DNA of 64,000 nt from an uncultured Synechococcus sp. (lineage in GTDB: Bacteria > Cyanobacteriota > Cyanobacteriia > PCC-6307 > Cyanobiaceae): positions 62,001 to 126,000 of the forward strand of contig CASICK010000009.1 of NCBI GenBank assembly GCA_949373155.1, in the 5' to 3' direction. Every line of letters begins with the position of its first letter. Within the stretch, counting starts at the first letter, position 1. A program made the position numbers and the translations under genes. Positions 24,895 through 35,335 of this stretch are shown piece by piece. Below the pieces are notes generated by a model that ran no database searches, had not been told where the DNA came from, and saw only the letters and a list, made by a program, of their open reading frames with translations.

Positions 24895-25862
24895 AGGAAT
24901 AAGCATCCAGCTGCCACTATCAACCAAGCACCTTCCAGCCTGAGGCCAAGATTCAACAGCTTCAGCACGCCTGAAGCTGTTGCTTTCCCGGATGGTGCGG
25001 AAAGCAGCGGTTTGTTGATCCAAGTGTTTCCGTAGCGATTAAGCCCGCCCATTTGCACATCGGCGCAGTGGGCAAAAATTGATTCGGAGAGTCCTGCGTT
25101 TGGAGATGGATCAGGTTTCCCATCTGCGGCGGCAGCACGCACTGTTGTTGGCCACTGGGTCCAGCTCATGCTCACGAGTGGAAGCGTGATGAGCACCAGC
25201 CGGCAGGGCAACCAGGTCAGGAGATCATCGAGCCTGGCCCCTGCGGTGCCGAGCCAAAGCAGTCGGCCGTACCTGTAGCCAAGCATCGAATCGAGGGTGC
25301 TGCTTGCTTTGAAAGCCCATGCCAAGGCGAGTGGGCCTGGACCTTGGCTGAACCCCGCCTTCCATAGGCCTGCTCCAATCAGCATCCAAAACAGGGGGGC
25401 AAACAGTCCATCCACGGCATTTTCACTGGCTGTTTCTGCGCTGGCCCGGAGGATGTCGTCTTGATTCAATTGGCTCACATCCCGGCCCACAATCCAACTC
25501 AAGCGATTCCTTGCCGAGGACAGGTCGGGGAGGGCCTGAAGGACGGCCAGCACGCTGTCGCGAAGGCTGCGTGCGGCAAGGGCACTCGCTAGGGCAATCA
25601 CGATTAAGAGTGCCGCCAAGGAATGGGGCATTGGAGATGGCGGCAGGATTAGACGTTCGAGCAGCCAGCCCGTTGCGCCGCTTCCCAACACCAAAACAAG
25701 CGTGATTAAGCCACCACCGGCGCGCAACCGAAATGGCTGATCTCCAGCCCAGGGTTCGATCCATTGACGTAGGCCAGTGATCACACGACCCATCGCGACC
25801 ACTGGATGGGGGCACCAGCGGGGATCGCCGACCAGCAGGTCAAGGCCTGCGGCGACGATCAC
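24888..25862 (-). CDS. cobD: Adenosylcobinamide-phosphate synthase CobD/CbiB
   Basis: 324 residues, membrane protein of the cobalamin pathway that attaches the aminopropanol arm to adenosylcobyric acid. Family blocks: LDLLVGDPRWCPHPVVAMGR at the N-terminus, ARNRLSWIVGRDVSQLNQDD, ASAETASENAVDGLFAPLFW, and AFKASSTLDSMLGYRYGR, then PNAGLSESIFAHCADVQMGG. GTG start at 25862. The gene is 17 bases downstream of ilvC on the same strand. Confidence 0.92.
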   Translation of the reverse strand: MIVAAGLDLLVGDPRWCPHPVVAMGRVITGLRQWIEPWAGDQPFRLRAGGGLITLVLVLGSGATGWLLERLILPPSPMPHSLAALLIVIALASALAARSLRDSVLAVLQALPDLSSARNRLSWIVGRDVSQLNQDDILRASAETASENAVDGLFAPLFWMLIGAGLWKAGFSQGPGPLALAWAFKASSTLDSMLGYRYGRLLWLGTAGARLDDLLTWLPCRLVLITLPLVSMSWTQWPTTVRAAAADGKPDPSPNAGLSESIFAHCADVQMGGLNRYGNTWINKPLLSAPSGKATASGVLKLLNLGLRLEGAWLIVAAGCLFLQ

Positions 25863-25879
25863 CAGCAGAACGGGATCGT

Positions 25880-26908
<1,029 letters not shown>

Positions 26909-26931
26909 TTACGGATGGGCCGGATTGACCC

Positions 26932-27534
26932 TCAAGCTTCGTTGGGGTGGGAAATCACCCGATCGATCAAGCCGTAATCCTTGGCCTCTTCCGCACTCAG
27001 GAAATAATCCCTGTCGGTGTCTTTTTCGATTTTTTCAAAACTCTGTCCTGTCATATCCGCCATCGAGCGGTTGAGCATTTCCTTCATTCGCAGGATTTCT
27101 CTGGCTTCAATTTCGATGTCGCTCGCCTGCCGTTGCGCGGTGCCACCGAGAGGCTGGTGGATCATGATTCGGCTGTGCGGTAAGGCCAAGCGCTTGCCTT
27201 TTGTTCCTGCCGTCAACAAAAATGCACCCATCGATGCGGCCAGTCCTACGCAAATCGTGACGACGTCACTTTTCACGTATTGCATGGTGTCGTAGATCGC
27301 CAAACCAGCGGTTACCGATCCACCTGGTGAGTTGATGTACAGGTAGATGGGCTTGGTGCTGTCTTCGGAATCGAGATACAGCATCTGGGCGACGAGGCTG
27401 TTAGCAACTCCGTCATTCACATCAGAGCCGAGGAACAAAATCCTCTCAACGCCAAGGCGGGTGTAGATGTCGACCCAGCGCTCCATTTGGCTGCCGGGGA
27501 GGCGGTAGGGAACGCTGGGGGTACCGATCGGCAT
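26932..27534 (-). CDS. clpP: ATP-dependent Clp protease subunit ClpP3
   Basis: 200 residues with a complete catalytic triad: Ser in [19 protein letters not shown], His in [14 protein letters not shown], Asp in [20 protein letters not shown]. It hydrolyses unfolded proteins inside the Clp barrel. It lies downstream of clpR on the same strand; in Synechococcus elongatus ClpP3 and ClpR form one mixed barrel that works with ClpC and is essential. By this order and similarity I call it ClpP3. Confidence 0.92.
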   Translation of the reverse strand: MPIGTPSVPYRLPGSQMERWVDIYTRLGVERILFLGSDVNDGVANSLVAQMLYLDSEDSTKPIYLYINSPGGSVTAGLAIYDTMQYVKSDVVTICVGLAASMGAFLLTAGTKGKRLALPHSRIMIHQPLGGTAQRQASDIEIEAREILRMKEMLNRSMADMTGQSFEKIEKDTDRDYFLSAEEAKDYGLIDRVISHPNEA

Positions 27535-27648
27535 GGGTCCTTAGATGGGTTGAAGGAGATGAAAGAAATAGTCTTTTGAGCCAACCAAAGCTGGTTCAAC
27601 AGCTTTGGTGATGTCAACTGCAAATGCAGTTGATGGGTAGATGCGTGA
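27535..27648 (-). promoter_or_regulatory. Two strong hairpins between clpR and clpP3
   Basis: In the 114-base gap, 27584-27593 pairs perfectly with 27600-27609 (ten pairs, ACCAAAGCTG arm, six-base loop). 27614-27622 pairs perfectly with 27625-27633 (nine pairs, TCAACTGCA arm, two-base tip). Neither is followed by a T run, so they are not ordinary terminators. They may mark an mRNA processing or stabilising element that sets the ClpR:ClpP3 ratio. Confidence 0.55.
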
Positions 27649-28314
27649 TTAACCCACTGCGGCCGGCAGGTCCTTGCGACTGTCCAGGACCCTGTCAATC
27701 AGTCCGTAGGACACGGCTTCTTGTGGGGTGAGATAACTCATTCTGTCGGAATCGGCAGAGAGTTCTTCCACGCTGCGACCGGTATTCGTCGAAAGGATTT
27801 CGAGCATGGCTCGCTTGTTATGCAGCACTTCTTTGGCGCGGATCTGAATGTCCGTGGCCTGGCCGCGAGCGCCGCTGCGGGGCTGATGCAACACGATGGA
27901 GGCATGGGGTAGGGCCGCCCTTTGACCTTTGGCTCCAGCAGAAAGAATGACGGCAGCCGTCCCCATCGCCTGACCGATGCAAATCGTGTGCACAGGTGGC
28001 TTCACGTAGCGAAGCGTGTCGCAGATGGCAAAGGCTTCTGTCTCGAAGCCAATCGACTCGCCCGAATACCAACTTGTGCCGGTGGAGTTGATATAGAAAT
28101 AAATCGGTTTGTCTGGGTTGTCGAACTCCAAAAAGAGGAGTTGAGCAATGATCAGCTCAGTGACATCAAGGCCGAGCTGACGCTTGGTGTCTCCATCTGA
28201 AAACAGCGGAAGGCCCAGATACACGATCCGCTCTTTGAGCATCAAAGAGGGCAGGTCAGGCGGGGGTGTGCGCATCACGCCTGAGTCGCCGTAATAAGGC
28301 GCTGATGTGGTCAT
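27649..28314 (-). CDS. clpR: Non-proteolytic Clp subunit ClpR
   Basis: 221 residues with the ClpP fold but a dead active site. The segment CIGQAMGTAAVILSAGAKG has Gly where ClpP has the catalytic Ser, and DSDRMSYLTPQEAVSYGLID has Met where the triad Asp should be. The His in LPHASIVLHQPRSG is kept. An insertion SWYSGESIGFETEAF near the middle replaces the ClpP GGS loop. ClpR forms mixed rings with ClpP3 and modulates the protease. The ATG at 28314 is preferred over 28326. Confidence 0.93.
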   Translation of the reverse strand: MTTSAPYYGDSGVMRTPPPDLPSLMLKERIVYLGLPLFSDGDTKRQLGLDVTELIIAQLLFLEFDNPDKPIYFYINSTGTSWYSGESIGFETEAFAICDTLRYVKPPVHTICIGQAMGTAAVILSAGAKGQRAALPHASIVLHQPRSGARGQATDIQIRAKEVLHNKRAMLEILSTNTGRSVEELSADSDRMSYLTPQEAVSYGLIDRVLDSRKDLPAAVG

Positions 28315-28353
28315 TCCGCTAAGCATCCCTGTCGTAGAGCGAGCCTAGCGGGG

Positions 28354-29493
28354 TCAAGTGGATGGCTGCTCCTCTGCGCTGTCAGTCCGTGCAGCCTTGC
28401 TCTTGCTGCTGCGGTTTTTCTTGTGGCCGTTTTTGTCACGGCGTGCAAACACCATGCGCCCTGTTGGGGTCTGCAAAGCACCGGTCACCACGACGGGTTG
28501 CCGGGATCCGATCAAGGTCCGGCCCTCCTCAACCACCACCATCGTCCCGTCTTCGAGGTAACCAACTCCCTGACTCTCTTCTTTGCCTTCGCGCACGATT
28601 TTGAGCAGCAGCTCATCCCCAGGCTGGACCTCGGGGCGAAGGGCGATCACCAATTCGCTCAGATTCATCACCTTGATCTCCTTCACTTCAGCGACCTGGG
28701 CCAGGTTGAAATCGGCGGTCACAAGCGTTCCGCCCGTGTCTCCTGCCAGGAGGAGGAGACGATCGTCTGTACCTGTGCCTTCGTAACGGGTGCTGTTAAT
28801 GACTAGTCGGCGTCCGTAGGTGTCGCGGAGATCGCGCAGAAGTTTGAGGCCACGACGGCCTTTGGCTCGCTTCTCCAGGTTGGTGGAGTCGGCCAATTGC
28901 TGCATCTCATCAATCACGGTTTGAGCAACGATCGCCTGACCTTCTAGTAAGCCGCAGGCCAACATGCCGCGGATTCGCCCATCGATGATCACGCTGGTAT
29001 CGAGGATCTTTGGTGTTGCAGGGGTGAGAACACCATCTGCGACCAGCAAGGCTTCCGTGCTTGTGGGATTGAACAGACGTAGGAGCGTGCGTCCGTGAAC
29101 CTCAGCAAGGTTGTATCCCAGAACCCCAAAAAACACGTTGCTGAGTACCGCAGCCAAGGGTTTGAGCAGAGTGACGCCACCGGCAAGGGGGAGAAGCAGG
29201 ATGGGCGCCAGCAATAAGTTGGCGACCAACAAACCAAGGATCAGTCCCACCGATCGACTGATCAATAAATCGGTGGGCATCGTGCGCACCTGCTGCATCA
29301 ATTGCAGTCGCAGCCGTTTAAAAACGAGGCCTGCTATGAGGCCTATGCCGGTGCCAACACCTGTGAGCCCGAGGCGCACCCGTTGGACATCGCTGACATC
29401 GTCCAGCATCTCTTGTGGAAGGAGATGAACTCCCATCCAACCGGTGGCTCCACCGGAGATCAGAAATAGGACCAGGATGAGAACTTCAACCAT
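28354..29493 (-). CDS. PIN-TRAM domain membrane protein (YacL-like)
   Basis: 379 residues. Four N-terminal membrane helices (LILVLFLISGGATGWMGV and others to about residue 120) are followed by a PIN nuclease-like domain with acids in ILDTSVIIDGRIRG, VIDEMQQLAD and GTGTDDRLLLLA plus LVTADFNL. A TRAM domain (LRPEVQPGDELLLKIVREGK to RMVFARRD) and a basic tail (KNGHKKNRSSKSKAA) complete it. The family is conserved in Gram-positives (YacL) and cyanobacteria; RNA binding or cleavage is likely but unproven. It is divergent from hemW. Confidence 0.88.
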   Translation of the reverse strand: MVEVLILVLFLISGGATGWMGVHLLPQEMLDDVSDVQRVRLGLTGVGTGIGLIAGLVFKRLRLQLMQQVRTMPTDLLISRSVGLILGLLVANLLLAPILLLPLAGGVTLLKPLAAVLSNVFFGVLGYNLAEVHGRTLLRLFNPTSTEALLVADGVLTPATPKILDTSVIIDGRIRGMLACGLLEGQAIVAQTVIDEMQQLADSTNLEKRAKGRRGLKLLRDLRDTYGRRLVINSTRYEGTGTDDRLLLLAGDTGGTLVTADFNLAQVAEVKEIKVMNLSELVIALRPEVQPGDELLLKIVREGKEESQGVGYLEDGTMVVVEEGRTLIGSRQPVVVTGALQTPTGRMVFARRDKNGHKKNRSSKSKAARTDSAEEQPST

Positions 29494-29563
29494 GGCAATC
29501 GGTCGTGCCGTTCACTCCGTATGCAGGCAGCATGCACCATCTTCCGTCGCTCTGCCCGCGCAG

Positions 29564-30814
29564 ATGATCGCATCTGCACCTCGCAGCGCCTATTTACATA
29601 TTCCTTTTTGCCATCGGCGTTGTTATTACTGCGATTTCGCGGTGGTGCCTCTCGGCGATCGAGCCAATGCGTTTGGGGGACCTGGTAGCGGCTCAATCGA
29701 TGCCTATCTGGATCAGCTCAGCGCAGAGATCAACCTGTCTCCCCAAGGCCCTGCATTGGCCACTGTGTACGTGGGGGGTGGCACGCCATCGCTGTTGAGG
29801 CCCGATCAAATTGCAGAGCTACTGCAGCAGCTCAGAGGCCGATTTGGGTTCCAGGACGGTGCCGAAGTCACCCTGGAAATGGACCCTGCCACGTTTGAGC
29901 GCAGAGATCTTCACTCCCTGATCGCTGCGGGAGTTACCCGCGTGAGTTTGGGAGGGCAAAGTTTTGACGATGTCAGGCTCGCGGCCCTTGGGCGCCGGCA
30001 TCGAAGGCAGGATTTGCTGGAGGCCTGCCATTGGCTCCAAGAGTCTTTGCAGGTTGGTGGACTGCAGAGCTGGAGCTTGGATCTGATTCGAAACCTTCCA
30101 GACCAAGGAGATCAGGAATGGGAAGCTCAGCTGGAGCAGGCCGTTGGAGTGCAGGCCCCTCACGTGTCGATCTACGACCTCAGCGTGGAGCCAGGCACTG
30201 TGTTTGCTTGGCGTGAGAATCGAGGCGAGTTGGCTCTCCCCGAGGAAGATGCCGCTGCCGATCGCATCGCCTTCACCAGCCACAGGCTCCGACGCGCCGG
30301 TTATAGCCGCTATGAAATCTCAAATTTCGCAAGACCAGGCCATGCCTCCAGGCATAACCGCGTGTATTGGAGTGGTGCGGGCTGGTGGGCGTTTGGCCTG
30401 GGTGCGACCAGTGCTCCCTGGGGGGAGCGGATGGCTCGTCCTCGAACCCGTGAGGCCTATGCCTCGTGGTTGAAGGATCAAGAACAAAAGCTGGATTCCA
30501 GCTTGCTTCAAGGGTCAGCGGGGAGCTTGCCTCTGGATGATCGCCTGCTCGTGGGACTGCGCTGCCATGAAGGCGTGGACCTATGGGATCTTGCGAGACG
30601 CTGCGGCTGGGATGAACGGCGCTGCATCCGTGATTTACCTGCCCTAGAAGCGCGCTGGCAACCCTTCGCTGATATGGGTCTGATGCAACGCTTTGGCCGT
30701 CGCTGGCGCCTCAGCGATCCCGAGGGGATGGCTGTTAGCAATCAGGCGCTTGTGGAGGTGGTGGAGTGGTGGGAGTTGCTCCCTGATCCCGTTGCTCCTT
30801 CAGCCAGCTTTTGA
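29564..30814 (+). CDS. hemW: Heme chaperone HemW (radical SAM, HemN-like)
   Basis: 416 residues. The radical SAM cluster motif is CHRRCYYC after AYLHIPFC. The SAM site is [11 protein letters not shown], and [14 protein letters not shown] follows. The [19 protein letters not shown] block, which carries the HNxxYW motif of HemW, marks it as a heme chaperone rather than a true HemN oxidase. The long open frame upstream is antisense to the PIN-TRAM gene, so I start at the ATG at 29564 ([16 protein letters not shown]). The 3' end overlaps panB by 80 bases. Confidence 0.9.
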   Translation: MIASAPRSAYLHIPFCHRRCYYCDFAVVPLGDRANAFGGPGSGSIDAYLDQLSAEINLSPQGPALATVYVGGGTPSLLRPDQIAELLQQLRGRFGFQDGAEVTLEMDPATFERRDLHSLIAAGVTRVSLGGQSFDDVRLAALGRRHRRQDLLEACHWLQESLQVGGLQSWSLDLIRNLPDQGDQEWEAQLEQAVGVQAPHVSIYDLSVEPGTVFAWRENRGELALPEEDAAADRIAFTSHRLRRAGYSRYEISNFARPGHASRHNRVYWSGAGWWAFGLGATSAPWGERMARPRTREAYASWLKDQEQKLDSSLLQGSAGSLPLDDRLLVGLRCHEGVDLWDLARRCGWDERRCIRDLPALEARWQPFADMGLMQRFGRRWRLSDPEGMAVSNQALVEVVEWWELLPDPVAPSASF

Positions 30815-31568
30815 GGGCGGTGATGCTGAGTTCACGGCCTTGCATTCGGGCCGGGGTGAAGGGTGGTTGGCTTGGCGTTAAGCCCAGCAGGTCCGCGGTC
30901 ACGCTGACCTGTCCGTCGCAATCGGCTCCGGCGCCGATCCCGATCACCGGGATGGACAAGTTGCGTCGCAAGCGCCCGGCGAGTTCGCCTGGGACGTGCT
31001 CCACAACAAGAGAGAAACAACCGGCGTCCTGTAGGGCTTGCGCTTGGCGATGCACTTTGTCTTGGCTGCGCGGATCGATGCCTTGACGCTTGTAACCGAG
31101 GCGATGCACGGCCTGAGGGGTGAGGCCGAGATGGCCCATGACTGGGATGCCCATGCGGACGAGGCGATCCACAACGGCAACCACCTCGGGTTCGCCGCCC
31201 TCAAGCTTGACGCCGGCGGCACCCGACTCTTTCAGAATTGTGCCTGCAGCGGCGACGGCGCGATCGAGGCCGCACTGATAACTCAGGAATGGCAGATCGC
31301 ACACCACCAGAGGTTGCTGGGAGAGAGGTTTGCTCAGACCACGGCATACGGCCTGGCTGTGATGAAGCATTTGTTCAAGCGTCACCGGAAGGGTGGTGGC
31401 ATGGCCAAGAACCACCATCGCGAGTGAATCACCCACTAAAACCACGTCGGCGCCTGCCGCTTCAACTAAGGCAGCACTGAGACCATCCCAGGCTGTGAGC
31501 ATCGTGATGGCTCGGCCTGATTGCTTGAAGCGAATCAATTCAGCTGGGCGCATCCGCCCTTCCGCCAT
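30735..31568 (-). CDS. panB: Ketopantoate hydroxymethyltransferase PanB
   Basis: 277 residues. Catalyses formation of ketopantoate from ketoisovalerate and methylene-THF, the first step of pantothenate and coenzyme A synthesis. Family blocks: [36 protein letters not shown] (metal Asp), [28 protein letters not shown] and [14 protein letters not shown]. An extra Pro/Thr-rich tail ([16 protein letters not shown]) extends over the end of hemW. An ATG five codons in (31553) is an alternative start. Confidence 0.94.
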   Translation of the reverse strand: MAEGRMRPAELIRFKQSGRAITMLTAWDGLSAALVEAAGADVVLVGDSLAMVVLGHATTLPVTLEQMLHHSQAVCRGLSKPLSQQPLVVCDLPFLSYQCGLDRAVAAAGTILKESGAAGVKLEGGEPEVVAVVDRLVRMGIPVMGHLGLTPQAVHRLGYKRQGIDPRSQDKVHRQAQALQDAGCFSLVVEHVPGELAGRLRRNLSIPVIGIGAGADCDGQVSVTADLLGLTPSQPPFTPARMQGRELSITALKSWLKEQRDQGATPTTPPPPQAPDC

Positions 31569-31605
31569 AAAAGAGGTTCATTGCTAACATCGTATTGATT
31601 CGGAT

Positions 31606-31695
31606 CCATGCGGTCCAGACGCCCAAACCTGGTCAGAACCGGAAGGGAGCAGCCACACGGGATGCTCTGGGCAGGCGTGGACTCCGGGTCACCAC
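31606..31695 (+). ncRNA. ffs: Signal recognition particle RNA (small type)
   Basis: Contains the diagnostic SRP core GGTCAGAACCGGAAGGGAGC followed by AGCCA and the closing helix (GTCC-GACGCC pairing with GGCGT-GGAC). This is the small bacterial 4.5S RNA that binds Ffh and targets membrane proteins. The CCTTTT after the 3' end could be part of a terminator. Exact ends are approximate. The Ffh gene starts at 63457 in the same window. Confidence 0.92.
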
Positions 31696-31698
31696 CTT

Positions 31699-32862
31699 TT
31701 AGTTGTCGTTTTGGCGTTGCTGGCGCTGCCTGAGGAAATCAGGAATTCGAGCTCCGCTTTCAGGGATAATGTTGGAGCTCGAACTTGGCTGAAATGCTGA
31801 AACAGCTGGCCTAGAGCTGCTGCGCTCTGACCGGTAAGGATTTCCGTCAGTAAAGCCCGTGGCAATCACAGTCACGTGAATCTCTCCCTCGAGGCGCTCA
31901 TCCACCACAGCGCCAACAATGATGTTGGCTTCTGGATCCACTACGTCGTAAATCACCTCTGATGCGGTCGTCATGTCCTCCAGGGTCATGTCCCGGCCAC
32001 CACTGATGTTGATCACGCAGCCGCTGGCACCATCGATGCGAGCTGCTTCGAGCAGAGGGCTGTTGATGGCGGTTTGTGCGGCTTCAACCGCTCGAGATCG
32101 ACCTGAACCCACGCCGATACCCAGCAGGGCGGTCCCTGCTTCGGTCATTACGGAGCGCACGTCAGCGAAATCAACGTTGACGAGGCCTGGCAACGTAATG
32201 ATGTCGCTGATTCCCTTCACACCCATCCGCAAAACGTCATCGGCACTGCGGAAGGCTTCCTGAAGAGGTGCTCCAGCGATGGCATCGCGAAGCCGATCGT
32301 TGGGAATCACGATCAAGGTGTCAACGTGCTCTGCCAAGCGGGCAATGCCTTCATCGGCCTGCCGCATCCTGCGACGACCCTCAAAACTGAACGGTTTGGT
32401 GACGATGCCAACGGTGAGAGCTCCGCTTTCCTTGGCTACTTCGGCCACAACTGGAGCTGCACCAGTCCCGGTACCGCCTCCCATCCCCGCGGCGATGAAG
32501 ACCAGATCTGCACCTTGCAACGCTTGTTGAAGATCAGCCCGCGATTCTTCTGCTGCTTTTTGACCAATGCTGGGATTGCCACCAGCGCCAAGTCCACGGG
32601 TGAGGGTTTGCCCTAACTGAACCCGATTGTTGGCAGCAGATTGAATCAGCGCCTGTGCATCGGTGTTTAAAACGCGGTAAGCAACCCCTTCAAGATCGCT
32701 CAAAATCATGCGATTGACGGCGTTGCTACCACCACCTCCAACACCGATCACCTCGATGCGGGCTGATTGGCTAGGCGAGATGCCCTCTGGATTTATGGAT
32801 GAAGACATCTCACTGCTCACAATCTCCATTATCTGAGCTTGAACCGCTGGATTCGGTTGCAT
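31699..32862 (-). CDS. ftsZ: Cell division protein FtsZ
   Basis: 387 residues of the tubulin-like GTPase forming the division ring. It shows [18 protein letters not shown], the tubulin signature [18 protein letters not shown], the T7 loop ([16 protein letters not shown]) and a conserved C-terminal peptide [15 protein letters not shown] for partner binding. The N-terminal extension before SARIEVIG is variable in cyanobacteria. ATG at 32862 or 32829 are both possible. It follows ftsQ by 77 bases and runs in the same direction. Confidence 0.96.
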   Translation of the reverse strand: MQPNPAVQAQIMEIVSSEMSSSINPEGISPSQSARIEVIGVGGGGSNAVNRMILSDLEGVAYRVLNTDAQALIQSAANNRVQLGQTLTRGLGAGGNPSIGQKAAEESRADLQQALQGADLVFIAAGMGGGTGTGAAPVVAEVAKESGALTVGIVTKPFSFEGRRRMRQADEGIARLAEHVDTLIVIPNDRLRDAIAGAPLQEAFRSADDVLRMGVKGISDIITLPGLVNVDFADVRSVMTEAGTALLGIGVGSGRSRAVEAAQTAINSPLLEAARIDGASGCVINISGGRDMTLEDMTTASEVIYDVVDPEANIIVGAVVDERLEGEIHVTVIATGFTDGNPYRSERSSSRPAVSAFQPSSSSNIIPESGARIPDFLRQRQQRQNDN

Positions 32863-32939
32863 TATGGGGCTGTGAGTGGATTTTGCCGACAAAAGTGATA
32901 CAGGAACTTGATTGTCACGACCATTTCGGCTTTAAAGCG

Positions 32940-33809
32940 TCAACGATCGCTGACTTTTGCCGGGGTTGTTGGTTTGGGCGCCGGCCGTAGCTTCAGTTCA
33001 GGTTGGCTTGGGTCACTGAGATCCAGGCCTTCATTGGACGTGCCGCGCAGGTTGGGAGGAAGGCTTTGATTGAGTTGCGCAATGGTTTTAAATTGCTGAT
33101 CTAACAGAACCTCATTGGCGCCAAGATAAATGAGGCCAAGCGTCTCAATGCGCAGACTGACTCCACCAGCTGGTTCCACCACAATTGTTTTCAGTGGCCG
33201 ACCCAGCAGGTCTCGTTGTTGAAGGATGCGGGCAATGACCGCGCGTCGATTAGAAATCCAGCCTTCTACTTTCACCGCGCTCGCTGGTTTCTCCCCCCGC
33301 TTGGCCATGTCCATTGGCATCCACTGAGCTTCGTTGTCCACCATGCCCCTCTCGATACCCTTGGGGCCGATACGGGAGGCAGCCGCGATCGGTCGGCGTT
33401 CGATGAGTTGGATGTCGAGGCCTGGAGGGAGAAGGCGGCGCTGAATGGAAACCTCTTGCACAGGAAGCTCCTGCATCAATTTGGTCTCGATCTGACCAGG
33501 CTCAAGGCTCAACAGTGATTCTGGAAAGGAGAGGCCTGCAGCCTTCACGACCACGTTTTCGTCCATCCGCTCGCTTCCGCTGATCTGAATTTGTGACGCG
33601 GATCGCAGGCTCCACCCCAGGGTCAGCAATAACCAGCTCAAACCAGTGGCAGTGAGTAGAAAAAAAACAAGACGCCACAGTTGAATCAAGCGATCTTGCC
33701 GCCGCTCTTGGCGTAGCCTTCGACGCCGCTCCACACCAGGAGGCATCGGGCCTTGGCTTTTGCGTTTGCCGAGCTTGAGGGCCTTCTTGCTGGAAGCGTC
33801 CGGGCTCAC
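32940..33809 (-). CDS. ftsQ: Cell division protein FtsQ/DivIB
   Basis: 289 residues. Basic N-terminus (RKSQGPMPPGVERRRRLRQE), one membrane helix (LWRLVFFLLTATGLSWLLL), then a POTRA domain (QIQISGSERMDENVVVKAAG) and a FtsQ/DivIB beta domain (QEVSIQRRLLPPGLDIQLIE, LGLIYLGANEVLLDQQF). The GTG at 33809 overlaps the stop of the upstream gene as GTGA. FtsQ links FtsK to the later divisome proteins in the periplasm. The operon order ddl - membrane protein - ftsQ - ftsZ is compact. Confidence 0.9.
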   Translation of the reverse strand: MSPDASSKKALKLGKRKSQGPMPPGVERRRRLRQERRQDRLIQLWRLVFFLLTATGLSWLLLTLGWSLRSASQIQISGSERMDENVVVKAAGLSFPESLLSLEPGQIETKLMQELPVQEVSIQRRLLPPGLDIQLIERRPIAAASRIGPKGIERGMVDNEAQWMPMDMAKRGEKPASAVKVEGWISNRRAVIARILQQRDLLGRPLKTIVVEPAGGVSLRIETLGLIYLGANEVLLDQQFKTIAQLNQSLPPNLRGTSNEGLDLSDPSQPELKLRPAPKPTTPAKVSDR

Positions 33810-34216
33810 AAGTCGCAGCGTGCACGAGACATGAGCTGATCCATCCAACGTCTGGCACGATCAGCATCAGCAAAGGGCACATCGAGCTGAAGGCCGTTCC
33901 CAATCAACCTGAGACGGCACCGACCTTGAGATTCACTTGCCAGGGGCGCCTCCCCTGATGCCAAGGCCATTAATTCGACCAATTCCAGGCCCTTAATCAC
34001 AAACTGCCCCTCGTCTTGAAAGGAGCCAGCGCTGAAGCTGCTCCAACGCAGTTCTCCATCCTTGAGAAGTGCTGCGCCGCAGCCATCGAGTTTGGCTAAC
34101 TCAGACCCTTCGCTCCAGGTTCGGAACAGATTCTGACGACGGCGCTCGAGCCACCCCAGTGCTACGAGCAGCACAAAGGCGACGAGGAGTGGAAGCCAGA
34201 GCAGACCTTCAATCAT
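33806..34216 (-). CDS. Small membrane protein between ddl and ftsQ
   Basis: 136 residues: one N-terminal helix (IEGLLWLPLLVAFVLLVALG), then a cytoplasmic region with SFQDEGQFVIKGLELVELMA and GRCRLRLIGNGLQLDVPFAD. It is coupled to ftsQ by GTGA overlap and follows ddl by 19 bases. No family recognised, but conserved position in a division/wall operon suggests a related role, inferred only. Confidence 0.65.
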   Translation of the reverse strand: MIEGLLWLPLLVAFVLLVALGWLERRRQNLFRTWSEGSELAKLDGCGAALLKDGELRWSSFSAGSFQDEGQFVIKGLELVELMALASGEAPLASESQGRCRLRLIGNGLQLDVPFADADRARRWMDQLMSRARCDL

Positions 34217-34235
34217 CGCTTGTCTGGATGTTGAT

Positions 34236-35297
34236 TCATTCTTGCGCCGTGTGGACCAGCTGGGCCACTAAGTCTGGTAAAGCGACACCACTGGCCTCCC
34301 AAAGCATGGGATACATGCTCTGGGAGGTGAATCCAGGCAGGGTATTGATTTCGTTGAGCAAGATGTCACCGCTGTGCTCATCGTAAAAAACATCCACGCG
34401 TGCCAAGCCATAGGCATGAACAGCAGTACAGGCTTGCAGGGCAATTGCCTGAACTTGAGCGCTCACCTGGGCGGGAAGTGAGGCTGGAATCAGCGTTTGG
34501 CTGCAGCCGTCGGTGTATTTGGTGTCGTAGTCATACCAATCGGCATCAAAGCTGATCTCGCCCACCACAGACGCCTCGAGCTGTTGCCGTCCGAGTACGG
34601 CGCATTCCAACTCGCGTGCGGAAATGCCACGCTCCACAACGAGGCGGGTGTCATGGCGTGATGCTTCCTGCAGGCCTGCAAGCAGTTGCTCTCGGTGACG
34701 AGCTTTGCTGATCCCAACGGATGAGCCCATGTTTGCCGGTTTAACAAAGCAGGGATATCCCAACTCCGCTTCGATCCTGGCGATCAGCTTGTTTTGGCGT
34801 TCAGGGTGATTGAGGTCCGCAGCGTTCAGCCCCAAATAAGGAACTTGGGGTAAGCCTGCGGCAGCAAAAGCAGCTTTCATGGCCAACTTGTCCATTCCTA
34901 CGGCTGAACCGAGCACACCTGAGCCCACATAGGGCTGCCCCATCAGGGTGAATAACCCTTGGACCGTGCCATCTTCTCCGTTTGGACCATGAAGCACGGG
35001 GAACCAAACATCCACGCGGTCGTTCTCGATCGGCAGGGAGCGGAAGCCCGCTGGTGGTAAAGGCTGGGGAAGGCTGTCGTCTGCAGGTGGCTGCTTTTGC
35101 TCGAGAACGCCATTTGCAACCTGCTCTGGCCACCAACGCCCCGCTTGATCGATGTAAACCGGAACCACCTCGAAGTGATCTCGATTTTTCCCCTCTTGGA
35201 AAGCGTTGATGACCGTAATCGCCGAGCGAATCGACACGGCATGCTCGCCGGATGCTCCTCCGAACACCACGCCAATGCGAACGGGAGAAGAGGGCAT
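34236..35297 (-). CDS. ddl: D-alanine--D-alanine ligase
   Basis: 353 residues, ATP-grasp enzyme joining two D-alanines for peptidoglycan. Family blocks: [101 protein letters not shown] and [19 protein letters not shown]. The ATG at 35297 (MPSSPVRIG) is preferred over 35312. miaB lies just upstream on the same strand. Confidence 0.95.
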   Translation of the reverse strand: MPSSPVRIGVVFGGASGEHAVSIRSAITVINAFQEGKNRDHFEVVPVYIDQAGRWWPEQVANGVLEQKQPPADDSLPQPLPPAGFRSLPIENDRVDVWFPVLHGPNGEDGTVQGLFTLMGQPYVGSGVLGSAVGMDKLAMKAAFAAAGLPQVPYLGLNAADLNHPERQNKLIARIEAELGYPCFVKPANMGSSVGISKARHREQLLAGLQEASRHDTRLVVERGISARELECAVLGRQQLEASVVGEISFDADWYDYDTKYTDGCSQTLIPASLPAQVSAQVQAIALQACTAVHAYGLARVDVFYDEHSGDILLNEINTLPGFTSQSMYPMLWEASGVALPDLVAQLVHTAQE

Positions 35298-35335
35298 GGT
35301 GCGGCCGTTCATTCAAAAAGCGAACCCGAAAGGTA

